This document shows positions 1-7,584 of a DNA stretch of 16,171 bases, one piece after another (within the stretch, counting starts at the first letter, position 1; the number at the start of each line of letters is the position of its first letter). Under the pieces are notes generated by a model. It was not told the DNA's origin, ran no database searches, and was given only the letters and a program-made list of their open reading frames with translations. The stretch lies in contig CADWAF010001052.1 of assembly GCA_902984215.1 (NCBI GenBank), positions 1 to 16,171 on the forward strand, given 5' to 3'. Source of the stretch: Willaertia magna. Taxonomy: Eukaryota; Heterolobosea; Eutetramitea; Acrasida; Naegleriidae. A program made the translations under genes and the position numbers.

Positions 1-318
1 ATTACAACCAATCATTCCAGGAATCTCAAGTGGTACTTCAATTGTTTCACCTGTAAAGTTAATGAATGATGGAATGATTTTAATTTCATTTTCTTTACTA
101 ATCAATTTATTGAACTTGTTTATATTGTCAATATTGCTGTTGATATTGCTATTTAAAATATTAAAAGTAATTTTAAACCATTGTTTACAAACGAGAGCAA
201 GATTTAATATTTGATCAACAAAATGATTTGGATTAATATCATTAATATCAATAATGGAAGGAAATACATGAGCAATTAATAAATCTTCTGGAAGGAATTG
301 TTGTTTATTTGGTGACAT
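1..318 (-). CDS. F-box protein, 3' part beyond window edge
   Basis: An open frame of 106 codons starts at the ATG complementary to 316-318 and runs off the left edge without a stop. Residues 8-50 read as an F-box: LPEDLL at 9-14, a hydrophobic middle, then VCKQW at 43-47. F-box proteins normally bind Skp1 and recruit substrates to a Cullin-RING ubiquitin ligase. After the F-box comes an Asn-rich linker (about 54-70), then a conserved block ending in PGMIG. That block is almost identical, in DNA and protein, to residues 21-58 of the gene at 15235-16035, so the two are recent paralogues. The start is supported by an A-run directly before the ATG, as in other genes here, and by the match of the first four residues (MSPN) to the paralogue. 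The substrate-binding part lies outside the window and its target is unknown. Confidence 0.8.
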   Translation of the reverse strand, partial: MSPNKQQFLPEDLLIAHVFPSIIDINDINPNHFVDQILNLALVCKQWFKITFNILNSNINSNIDNINKFNKLISKENEIKIIPSFINFTGETIEVPLEIPGMIGCN

Positions 319-675
319 TTTTTTTTTGAAAGTGTGCCCTAATGAGTTTTTTAGATCCTATGCGCAGTGCTAACTTCGCAAAAAATGAGGAGCTGGGCTT
401 GTAACCTTTGTAAAAGTGACTACCAGCTTCCTGAAACCAAGACCTAGGTTAGGTAGCTTGAAAACACACTCTGCGGGCACATAGCAGTTGATTTTTGCCT
501 GAACTTTTTACAGAAATAAAATTAAAAGTTAAGGGTTGAAATTTTTGTAAAAGCTACCTTTAAGTTTGTATTAAAACTTTTTATAAATAAACATAATAAA
601 TAAACATAATATTATCTTTTAAATAACAAATAATAAAAAACAATAATTAAAACAAAATATTAAATTTTATTAAAT
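319..675. other. non-coding spacer with inverted repeats
   Basis: I see no convincing coding frame on either strand. The part at about 330-495 has visibly more G and C than its flanks. It is bracketed by an inverted repeat, TGTGCCC at 333-339 and GGGCACA at 475-481, with CACACT at 465-470 also complementary to AGTGTG at 331-336. A stretch at 322-398 resembles, in the same orientation and with near-equal spacing, the non-coding stretch at about 2317-2391. It probably includes the promoter of the F-box gene starting at 318. A small repeat or a non-coding RNA cannot be excluded. From 500 to 675 the sequence is plain AT-rich. Confidence 0.5.
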
Positions 676-1315
676 TTACAATGTAAAATCTTTAAGGCCA
701 GCAATTGGTAATTTATCTAAAAATTGGGTTGCATCAGCAACTGAATATTTGTATGTAGCAAAGTAATCTTTCATCCATTGTTGGAATGTTGCCTCACTCA
801 TATAATGATAAAACATTCTAATAACGGCACCTCCTTTATCATAAGTAATGGAATCAAAGAGGGCGTCAATTTGTGATTTTGAAACTGTATTTTCATATAT
901 TCTAATAATTGGTGAACTACTTAGTACAGAATCTGTATCTATTGTGTAAATTAAACTATTTGTTAGTTTTTTAAGTCCTCTATTCCATTCTGGATAAGTT
1001 TTTTCTAAACCAAATGTTTCTAAGAAGGTTGTCCAACCCTAAATAATTACAATTAATATGTTTACAATAACGTTAAAAAAAACTTACTTCATTTAAGAAT
1101 AAATTAGTCCAATAAGCATATGTAATAATATTACTGTTAATATTGTTGTGATTAATTTTATAATTTGTAAAAGAAACTTACGTAAATTGATGGCTTACTT
1201 CATGACTAACAACTTCTAAACCATTTTCCTTTTCTAATTGAAAAGCAGTTTGATTATCAAAGTAAAGATAAGTTTCACGATAAGTAATTAATTCTCAATT
1301 CTCCATAGCGCCTGA
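676..1315 (-). pseudogene. M1-family metallo-aminopeptidase fragment, disrupted
   Basis: Three exon-like blocks on the minus strand, 1315-1182, 1133-1088 and 1038-676, join through two good GT-AG introns (1181-1134 and 1087-1039, both opening GTAAGT) into the catalytic core of an M1 (gluzincin) aminopeptidase. In order: GAMEN exopeptidase motif, zinc motif HEVSH (family HExxH), the downstream glutamate in LFLNEGW, and the catalytic-tyrosine region TYDKGG followed by IRMF. It is broken. The Trp after GAMEN is a TGA stop (1297-1295) and the following Gly is Glu. Only 17 residues separate HExxH from the zinc-binding Glu instead of the family's 18, and HQWFGN has become HQFTN. The N-terminal domain and the large C-terminal helical domain are absent: the frame stops at TAA 678-676 about 100 residues after the zinc site. 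The upstream DNA is not aminopeptidase. Family assignment is firm; I read the locus as a gene fragment. Confidence 0.85.
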
Positions 1316-1322
1316 CTAAAGG

Positions 1323-1931
1323 AAAGATAGTAAAATTGTTTATACAAATCATTACGATTAAACCTTCATTAGTTGGTTCCATAATGATGTTGTTGGAGCA
1401 AAAGATTGGAAATGCATTAAAGGATATAGAACTCAAAAGAGTGAACTAGTACAACTTACTTCTACTCATCAAAAACATACAAAAAAGCCTTTTAAGACTG
1501 ATAAAAAGTTTATTAAGGCCATTAACAAGGCTTAAAAATTATAAAAAGCAACTAACTATGATTTCCTTAAAGGTAAATCCTTAGAAGAAGTTAAAAGATT
1601 AACTAATGGTAAATCTTATAACTTGAAGAGAAAGAATAATTTAAATAAGCAAAAGAAAATTTTTTCTGCATTAATTGTAGAAGGTTTTGATGTAATTTTT
1701 TTAAAGATAAATCTACAATCCGGTTGCAGTTTGGCGCAATTCTCAGTTAAATTACAGTTTTACAGTTTGGTTTATTTATTTGTATTTACTTCTAAGGCTG
1801 TTAAGAACAATTTCATATTTATATTAATGGTTAGAGATAAAGTAGTAGACTTCATTAATTGTAGTATTATTGGTAGCAGTAGTTGTATTAGCATTATTCT
1901 TATCTATAATTACATTAGATTTTGTAAATGA
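1323..1931 (+). pseudogene. decayed plus-strand coding relic, unknown family
   Basis: One plus-strand frame is open across most of this stretch. It has the purine-rich Lys/Glu composition typical of coding strands in this window, but TAA stops interrupt it at about 1359, 1533 and 1542. Between the stops it reads as ordinary protein: Trp-containing text around 1374-1415, then a basic segment with KPFKTDKKFIKAINKA before the stops and GKSLEEVKRLTNGKSYN after them. From about 1700 it becomes hydrophobic and Phe-rich and less protein-like, so the relic probably ends there and the rest is open by chance. There is no plausible ATG. I do not recognise the family. It abuts the broken aminopeptidase fragment on the opposite strand. 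Confidence 0.4.
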
Positions 1932-2082
1932 AGAAAAGAATAAAGCTGATGATATAAAAACATTAGATTATTCAGAACAAATAGAATTATTAATTGAACA
2001 AGCAACATTAAAAGAAGTTGTTGAATGTTTTCCAAGAAATAAAGAGATCAAAATGATGTTCTGCAAGTCTTTTCTTTACTGA
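1849..2082 (+). other. open frame with a membrane span, possible exon or relic
   Basis: A plus-strand frame, different from the one just upstream, is open from after a TAG at 1846-1848 to a TAA at 2080-2082. It encodes a strongly hydrophobic stretch of about 20 residues (VVLLVAVVVLALFLSIITL), as expected of a membrane helix or signal anchor, followed by a charged segment with NEEKNKADD and two short amphipathic stretches. There is no ATG in the hydrophobic part. An AG just before 1849 could be a splice acceptor, but I found no matching upstream exon. From about 2050 the base bias flips to the other strand, so the end of this frame is probably not native. It may be a fragment of a small membrane protein. 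Confidence 0.3.
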
Positions 2083-2154
2083 TTCAAAACTTTCTCCTTT
2101 CTCCATTCTTTCAATTAAGGCTATGTGGTTTTCCGCAAATGTTTTAGGGACGAG
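2050..2154 (-). other. short minus-strand coding scrap, unknown
   Basis: Reading the minus strand from 2154 down gives about 35 codons of well-formed protein: KTFAENHIALIERMEKG, then ESFESVKKRLAEHHFDL. The codon choice (GCG, GCC, CTT, GGA) is richer than the surrounding AT-driven sequence. The purine bias switches from plus to minus at about 2050, which argues this is a coding remnant joined to the preceding plus-strand relic. A stop lies a few codons upstream, and no start or continuation is visible. The predicted helix resembles nothing I can name with confidence. Confidence 0.25.
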
Positions 2155-2430
2155 TTTTTATAGTAAGTTGGAGGTTAGAGTAAAAATAAAGGCAAGAATG
2201 GTAATTCTTTTTGTGGCTATTTAGATTTTAAAAGTATACACTATAGTTTTACATAAAGTGGGTGATTGTTTTTGAAAAATGGCCACCTGTAGAAGGTGAT
2301 GTAATCTAACAAGTTATTTTTTGAAAGTTGCCAGCTAAAAAAATAACAAGCCGAAAGGGCTAGTCTCTTTGTAAAAAATGAAGAGCTGGCAGTTTATTAG
2401 GGTGTGTTTCTGTTTGATTTTGCAAATTAA
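2155..2430. other. non-coding spacer
   Basis: No supported gene on either strand. The left part (2155-2280) is AT-rich and unremarkable. At 2281-2300 there is a small CACCT/AGGTG hairpin with a five-base loop. The part from about 2317 to 2391 holds a longer inverted repeat (listed separately) and resembles the spacer at 322-398. TTTTGCAAAT occurs twice around the right boundary (2419-2428 and 2441-2450). Confidence 0.45.
2329..2391. repeat. inverted repeat TGCCAGCT / AGCTGGCA
   Basis: TGCCAGCT at 2329-2336 and AGCTGGCA at 2384-2391 are perfect reverse complements 47 nt apart, inside a spacer that is otherwise AT-rich. The loop contains a more GC-rich core (GCCGAAAGGGC). The surrounding 70 nt resembles 322-398 upstream of the first F-box gene: TTTTTTGAAAGT followed about 55 nt later by AAAAAATGARGAGCTGG in both. 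It could be a decayed miniature element, a structured RNA, or a duplicated promoter or terminator piece. Confidence 0.4.
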
Positions 2431-2622
2431 TTATTGTACATTTTGCAAATAAAGTGTTGGTGGAACTTGGATAAATTTAGATAAATTTCTTAAAAAACTT
2501 CTTGGAAACAGTTCTTGTTCTGTATTGTTAATTACCGGTTGTTCTGTATTGTTAATTACCGGGAATTGTTGTTTATTTGTACTATTTAACAAGGTTTCAA
2601 TTGATTTATTAATTTTTATCAA
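2431..2622 (-). other. likely out-of-frame tail of the F-box gene at 2609-4374
   Basis: A 63-codon open frame without an ATG follows directly on the 3' end of the long frame at 2609-4117, shifted by one nucleotide. If one A of the A5 run at about 2612-2616 (minus-strand GATAAAAATTAA) were absent, the long frame would continue into it without a break. It contains two perfect in-frame copies of an eight-residue unit (PVINNTEQ) and ends with a protein-like segment (LFPRSFLRNLSKFIQ) before TAA at 2433-2431. The in-frame repeat favours coding. The codons for NKQQF share an 18-nt identical stretch, in the same frame, with codons near the start of the F-box gene at 1-318. It could instead be chance sequence after a genuine stop at 2609. 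Confidence 0.4.
2515..2562. repeat. two tandem copies of a 24-bp unit
   Basis: The unit spans 2515-2538 and repeats perfectly at 2539-2562. It begins TTGTTCTG and ends TTACCGG on the plus strand. At 24 bp it is a whole number of codons, encoding eight residues (PVINNTEQ) on the minus strand. Perfect identity means a recent duplication. Confidence 0.9.
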
Positions 2623-4117
2623 TAATAAATTCTATTGTAAAATTATCCAACAAAAATGTTTTTAATTCACCTTGTTCTTCTTCACTATAACTCTTCAATA
2701 ATTCCTTTAACAAATGTTTATCAATAGGAATATTTAATTCACAAATAAAATAATTTAAAACTTCTTTTAATTCATTCATTGGTAATTTGAACTGTTTTGC
2801 TTGATTAAAAAAACATGATTGAATTCCATTTTCAGTAATGTTACCTCCCGCTTTTCTTAATTTTTGTAAAATTCTAATATAATCTTTTGCTAAATTGGTT
2901 GATGGATAAAAATGATTAATATTTTGTAATGCTGACACGTTGTGATTAATATTATTTGTTTCATCATTAATTAAAGCACCTCTATCTAATAAATTTTCTA
3001 TAATTGATGAATCAATTAAATTATTTCCTAGTTGACCAATTAATTGTAAAAATAAACTTGGATTTGTTTTATAAGTTAAATTTATTGTGTGATCATTAAT
3101 TTTATTTAAAATGTGAAAAATAAAATCTGTTGTAAAATGAGTGGGATTTAATAAATAAAAAATATTTGTTATAAATTCAGGGTTATTATAATCAATATTA
3201 AATTCTTTTAAAAACTTTATAATAAAATCTTGTTTTTCAATATTATTATTAAATGTATTCTTAATTGGACAGTCAATTTCATTTAAAACAGTTTCAATAA
3301 ATAAATCAATATTGTAATCTTTTGAGGTAATTAAATTAATATATTTCATTACATTAAAATCTAAACTACGAGCAATAAATTTTACAATATTATTAAATTT
3401 TGATTTTAAATTTTCAATATATTTAAATTCTTTAATTTCTTTAAATAATTCTGAAAATAAATAGATTGTACCAAAGTCTTGATAAATAAATAAATTTAAA
3501 ATACAATCTGGAAAGTTTGATAATTTTTTAAATTTTTTAATTTCCTTTTTAATCGATTCAAATAAATAATTTGGTTCAATTTTTGTTGTAATTTCTTCAA
3601 AAGTATAATTATTTGTGTTAATATAATAATTTTTATTCAATTCTATATTTAAATCTTTTATATTATAAAAAATAAATGGTAACAATTGGAAAAGTAATGG
3701 TAAATAATTTGTAATTTTAACTTCACATTTATCAATTAAAAACTTTACAATATTTAAATAAAATAATTCCCAATCTTGTTTCTTATTATTTGTCCATTTT
3801 AATTGTTTTAAAAAAATGGAAAAAATTGATAAATTATTTATAAAATTAAATTGTCCAATTTCTTTTAAAGAAAAATATTTATTTTGTTCTATAAATGGAA
3901 TAATTTTATTTTGCCAATAATTAAAACTATTTTCAGATAAATTTTCATAATTATAAAAATTTTCCTTTTCAAGTTTTAAATTTAATTTTAAAAAATCAAT
4001 AAAAAATTTTCTTTTTAAAGAACTTTTTAATAAAAATTCTTTTGTTTTATTTTTAAAAACATTTCCATAAATATCATCACTTAATTCTTTCTTTTTTGTA
4101 AATGGTTTTAATTTCAT
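2609..4117 (-). CDS. main body of an F-box protein, unknown repeat-rich region
   Basis: This long minus-strand frame has an ATG at 4117 but is open upstream to 4210, and its sense text continues there (NNLCDFKILQKESNDLIKK). The 4117 ATG is therefore probably not the true start. The upstream text overlaps the F-box frame at 4153-4374 in a different register, and one inserted nucleotide would fuse them. The body is rich in Phe, Ile, Leu, Asn and Lys and probably forms a helical solenoid. Around residues 340-390 there is weak ankyrin-like text (IIENLLDRGALINDETNN). No catalytic motif is visible. I infer it is the substrate-binding part of an F-box protein. It stops at TAA 2611-2609, and a second 1-nt shift would extend it to 2431. 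The family cannot be named from the sequence. Confidence 0.7.
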   Translation of the reverse strand: MKLKPFTKKKELSDDIYGNVFKNKTKEFLLKSSLKRKFFIDFLKLNLKLEKENFYNYENLSENSFNYWQNKIIPFIEQNKYFSLKEIGQFNFINNLSIFSIFLKQLKWTNNKKQDWELFYLNIVKFLIDKCEVKITNYLPLLFQLLPFIFYNIKDLNIELNKNYYINTNNYTFEEITTKIEPNYLFESIKKEIKKFKKLSNFPDCILNLFIYQDFGTIYLFSELFKEIKEFKYIENLKSKFNNIVKFIARSLDFNVMKYINLITSKDYNIDLFIETVLNEIDCPIKNTFNNNIEKQDFIIKFLKEFNIDYNNPEFITNIFYLLNPTHFTTDFIFHILNKINDHTINLTYKTNPSLFLQLIGQLGNNLIDSSIIENLLDRGALINDETNNINHNVSALQNINHFYPSTNLAKDYIRILQKLRKAGGNITENGIQSCFFNQAKQFKLPMNELKEVLNYFICELNIPIDKHLLKELLKSYSEEEQGELKTFLLDNFTIEFIIDKN

Positions 4118-4152
4118 TGTAATTGTTTCTTTAAATTGTTGATGTTTTTTAA

Positions 4153-4374
4153 TTAAATCATTACTTTCTTTTTGTAAAATTTTAAAATCACATAAATTAT
4201 TTGTAACTGTTTATCAATTATTGTTTGTAATGTTTTAATCCAAAACATTTCATAATTAAATATTTCGTACCAATCTTTACAAACAGTCATTAATAATCTA
4301 TAATCACTCAAAGTTAAATATTCTGTAAATATAGTAAAAAGAACGTCGTGTGAAAATAACTGTTGTTGATTCAT
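4153..4374 (-). CDS. N-terminal F-box segment, frame-shifted from its body
   Basis: The ATG complementary to 4372-4374 follows a run of eight A's on the minus strand, like other starts in this window. The first 50 residues are an F-box: LFSHDVLFTIFTEYL, then LLMTVCKDW, then MFWIKTLQ, fitting the family's Leu-rich first helix and the VCKxW / W-K pattern. After about residue 58 the text loses protein character (KFYKKKVMI) and stops at 4153. The frame at 2609-4210 carries the natural continuation in register -1. The overlap zone 4153-4210 has A-runs such as the one at 4200-4202. I infer a single F-box gene of about 590 codons, read here as two pieces because of a 1-nt deletion, real or from assembly. 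No intron with good GT-AG ends joins the frames. Confidence 0.75.
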   Translation of the reverse strand: MNQQQLFSHDVLFTIFTEYLTLSDYRLLMTVCKDWYEIFNYEMFWIKTLQTIIDKQLQIIYVILKFYKKKVMI

Positions 4375-4551
4375 TTTTTTTCGAGTTCAAAAACTTTTTC
4401 TCGCGCTTTGTCAACCGTAATGAGATTTTTACAACCTTTCTTATACCAACGCGGTGTAACACTGAAAAAAAGGTCACCAGCTTAATAAACGCACATAAGG
4501 TAAACACAAATTGTTGAATAAAATAACTTTAAAATAATAATTTATAGTAAT
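4375..4551. other. intergenic spacer, promoter of the F-box gene
   Basis: This spacer lies between the F-box start and the 3' end of the Integrator gene, both on the minus strand, so it must hold the F-box promoter and the Integrator 3' end. It includes a CG-containing patch (TCTCGCGC at about 4399-4406) and GGTCACCAGCTT near 4472-4483. The latter resembles TGACTACCAGCTT at about 417-429 upstream of the other F-box gene. No convincing coding frame is visible. Confidence 0.35.
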
Positions 4552-7500
4552 TTAATGTTGTAAAGGTAATCTAGTTGTTGTAACTTGGAAAGGTTTAACA
4601 TCAACAAATAAATGAACATGTTTCTTATCTTCTTCTCTAATATTTAACATTTCATAATTTTGTATTTGATAATTATTATTCCACCAAATATAACAATCAT
4701 TTTGATCAATCATTTGGGTTTTAATTACAAGTTGATATCTTCCTTCACTTTCAAAATGGCATAGACATCTCTTTTGAAAACTATTTTCAATAACTGGTAT
4801 CATGAATCTTTGTTCTTTTCTATTCATTGTAGCTACGGCTGTGGTGGCTGTAGTTGTGGATAGATTTACTTGTTCTATTGTGATACACACTGCTTTTACT
4901 CTTCTCTTTAATAATTTCTTATAAGTTATATAACCTGAAAATTTAAAAACTAATCCTTGCCCTAAAATTGATGTAATTGGTTTATTATAATTTAATAAAA
5001 TATTTTGATTATTAATTTCCATTTCTAATTTTAATATAGTATTAGGCACTGTTGTAAAATAAAATGATGGAACTGAAAATCCAATTCTATTTAATGATTG
5101 TATAATAAAATGTATCATTATTTTGTTTTGTAAATTATTATTTTTTGAATTATTTTCAAATTTTTGTAATTGTTGTAAAATAAAATTACATTGTATTAAT
5201 AATGGATCTTTTAGATCTTGATTATTGTTATTTAATAAATGCGTAAAATTAGTGTCATGTAATTTTTGATTTCTTAAAGGGTGTGGTATAAATATTGTTG
5301 AAATTGCTTTTGATAAGATTCTACAAACAAAAGATGAAGATTTTAAAATTGTTGGGTTTATATGATCAAAGAATGAGTTAATCATGTCATTATATTTTTC
5401 ACTTAAATCTATAAATTGATTAAATGAATTTTGATAAAGAATGGAAGAAGAATGATAATTATTGTTGTCACTGTCACTTTTGGTATCCATCATATTGTTT
5501 GTTGTGGTTGTAGATAATGGTTGTTGTTGATAATTATTTAAAAGTAAAATTAAATTTAAAATATATTCAACATATTTCTTTCTCATTCTTAAACATAATA
5601 ATTGAAAACCACAATTACTTATACCACTTGCTTTTAATTGAATAATACTTTGATCGAAATATTGTAGACTTTCCTCTAAGTTTTCTTGTTTAATAAATAA
5701 ATTATTAGATGACATCGATACGTTCCTACTTTGTTCTTCTTCAATGCTGTTATTGTTATTATTGGCCGTCATTAACAAATTCTCTGCCTTTGACCAACTA
5801 TATAAAGATTGTAACCAAAATAAACTTGTTTCACTTTCTACGTATTTAATTAAATTTGAAAGAATACTTTCAGCTAAGTAAAAATGTCTATAGAATAATG
5901 CTTCTTTAGCAATACAATACAAGCACCAATAATTTTGATTTGTATATAATAATTCAATTATACTATCATCTAATTTATTTTGTTTTAAAATTGATATCGT
6001 TCTCAAAATAGTACCACATAATTGTGTTATTAATTCATCTTTTGAATATAATTGTGTATGATTATTATTTAAATTATTTATAAAAATATTATTATTGTTG
6101 TGATTAAAATTATTAACATTACAAAGCGAAATAATAATCTTTGTTAATTTTTGTACATTTTGATTTATAATACTAGGGCAATAAATAGAATATTTATATA
6201 AACATTTAGATAAATAAACTAAACATTGTATTAAATATGTATTACTACTATCAGATAAATTTGTAGACTGTTGTTCCATTATTTTAATTATAGTTTTTGT
6301 AATATCTTCATTCTTTGGATAAGCTTTAATAAATCTAACAATATATTCACATAACTTTTTAATATAAACTAAATCATTCCTTAAAGAAATACGTTTATGT
6401 ATAGATAAACATATCGCATTATTTATATTCAAAATTAAAGGTTGTATCTCAATAAAAGATTCATCAGTATAACGTATTACATTAATTAAAATCTCTAAAG
6501 CTAAATCAACAAATTGTACATTATAATGAAACAATACATGTTCAACTAAATGTACAATTTTTAAATTATTATCTGTATTAGTTAATTGTTTATATTTGAA
6601 CCATTTCCTTACATTAAAGGCTGAATAAGATAAAGAAGCCAAAAGTTTTAAAACATTTAATTTAATTGATTCAAACGGTGATTGATTTAAAAAATTATAA
6701 AGTGAATCAAATGGAAAATCAAAAGTATAGGTATCTGATAAAAGTTTAGACAATTTTGAAATATTATTTAAACATGTTAATTTCACACGTTTTCTACCAT
6801 CTATCTTTAAAATATCAAATAAAAATAAAAATGTATCTTTTACAATAAATACTGAATTTTGCGCTAATTGTGAAATTGTATCTAAAATAACTAAAACGAA
6901 AGGAGTAGATGGGTAATTCTTTAAAAGATCATTTATACATAAATGAAAGGCTTTCTTTACGGTTTTAACATCACTATGCATATGTCTAAGAACTTTAATT
7001 AATAATAATTTAGCTTGAGGTGGTGTTTTTATATCATTAATTAAAATCTCTAATTGTGGTAAAATTTGTGAAGCAAATGACTTTGAAGTTGAACAAATTT
7101 GTTCAATTGCAACAACGCAAGATTCTCTTTCGTAACCTTCAATACAAGTTAATAAATTCTTTTCTATATGATGATGTAAATCAATTCTATCGGAAAGTAT
7201 TTCAGCCATTTGTCCTAACAACCTTAAGGCTAAAGATCTTGCAATTGGATCGTTTGATTCTAAAACATCAGCAATTTTTTCTACTAAAGCATCTTTGTTT
7301 AATACTTTTAATAACTCTCCTCTTACTTGTTCAAAAACACTAACAATCCAATATCTTACGAAATTATTATTACAACTTTTAAAAACATCTGCTAATTTTA
7401 ATAGAGCACTATTGGCAATGATAGGTAAAGGGAATTCTGTAATTAAATCAGTAAATCTAACGATAGATTGAATTTGTAAAGAAAGATTCGGAGAATGTAA

Positions 7501-7584
7501 ATCTTTATTTAATGAAATGAGTAAAGCCATGGCCTCTGCTTCCAATCCGATATTCACATTCATATCGGAAGTAGTTGAAGTCAT
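4552..7584 (-). CDS. INTS7: Integrator complex subunit 7
   Basis: A single uninterrupted exon of 1010 codons; animal INTS7 is about 960 residues. Integrator is a nuclear RNA polymerase II-associated complex that cleaves the 3' ends of snRNAs and attenuates other transcripts, with INTS7 part of its backbone. The N-terminus matches animal INTS7 closely: a short acidic leader, LNKDLHS, IVRFTDLITEFPLPI, NSALLKLADVF, then SNDPIARSLALRLLGQMAEI and later LRHMHSD and YPSTPFV. This is the start of an armadillo/HEAT-like helical array filling roughly the first 850 residues. The C-terminal part (about 880-990) matches the animal beta-rich tail: VFKFSGYI, then LLKRRVKAVCITIEQ, then a final strand-rich segment. 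Asn-rich inserts at about 488, 610, 698 and 785 account for the extra length. It is transcribed head-to-head with the LRRC49-like gene, 95 bp away. Confidence 0.9.
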   Translation of the reverse strand: MTSTTSDMNVNIGLEAEAMALLISLNKDLHSPNLSLQIQSIVRFTDLITEFPLPIIANSALLKLADVFKSCNNNFVRYWIVSVFEQVRGELLKVLNKDALVEKIADVLESNDPIARSLALRLLGQMAEILSDRIDLHHHIEKNLLTCIEGYERESCVVAIEQICSTSKSFASQILPQLEILINDIKTPPQAKLLLIKVLRHMHSDVKTVKKAFHLCINDLLKNYPSTPFVLVILDTISQLAQNSVFIVKDTFLFLFDILKIDGRKRVKLTCLNNISKLSKLLSDTYTFDFPFDSLYNFLNQSPFESIKLNVLKLLASLSYSAFNVRKWFKYKQLTNTDNNLKIVHLVEHVLFHYNVQFVDLALEILINVIRYTDESFIEIQPLILNINNAICLSIHKRISLRNDLVYIKKLCEYIVRFIKAYPKNEDITKTIIKIMEQQSTNLSDSSNTYLIQCLVYLSKCLYKYSIYCPSIINQNVQKLTKIIISLCNVNNFNHNNNNIFINNLNNNHTQLYSKDELITQLCGTILRTISILKQNKLDDSIIELLYTNQNYWCLYCIAKEALFYRHFYLAESILSNLIKYVESETSLFWLQSLYSWSKAENLLMTANNNNNSIEEEQSRNVSMSSNNLFIKQENLEESLQYFDQSIIQLKASGISNCGFQLLCLRMRKKYVEYILNLILLLNNYQQQPLSTTTTNNMMDTKSDSDNNNYHSSSILYQNSFNQFIDLSEKYNDMINSFFDHINPTILKSSSFVCRILSKAISTIFIPHPLRNQKLHDTNFTHLLNNNNQDLKDPLLIQCNFILQQLQKFENNSKNNNLQNKIMIHFIIQSLNRIGFSVPSFYFTTVPNTILKLEMEINNQNILLNYNKPITSILGQGLVFKFSGYITYKKLLKRRVKAVCITIEQVNLSTTTATTAVATMNRKEQRFMIPVIENSFQKRCLCHFESEGRYQLVIKTQMIDQNDCYIWWNNNYQIQNYEMLNIREEDKKHVHLFVDVKPFQVTTTRLPLQH

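Noticed and set aside
1295..1297. TGA as a Trp codon (recoding) in the GAMEN motif
   Set aside because: Trp is encoded by TGG throughout the other genes, the adjacent invariant Gly is also mutated, and the zinc spacing is wrong, so a nonsense mutation is simpler.
4304..4507. Open minus-strand frame overlapping the F-box start
   Set aside because: It overlaps the well-supported F-box start in another register, and its text is Phe/Arg-rich without family features.
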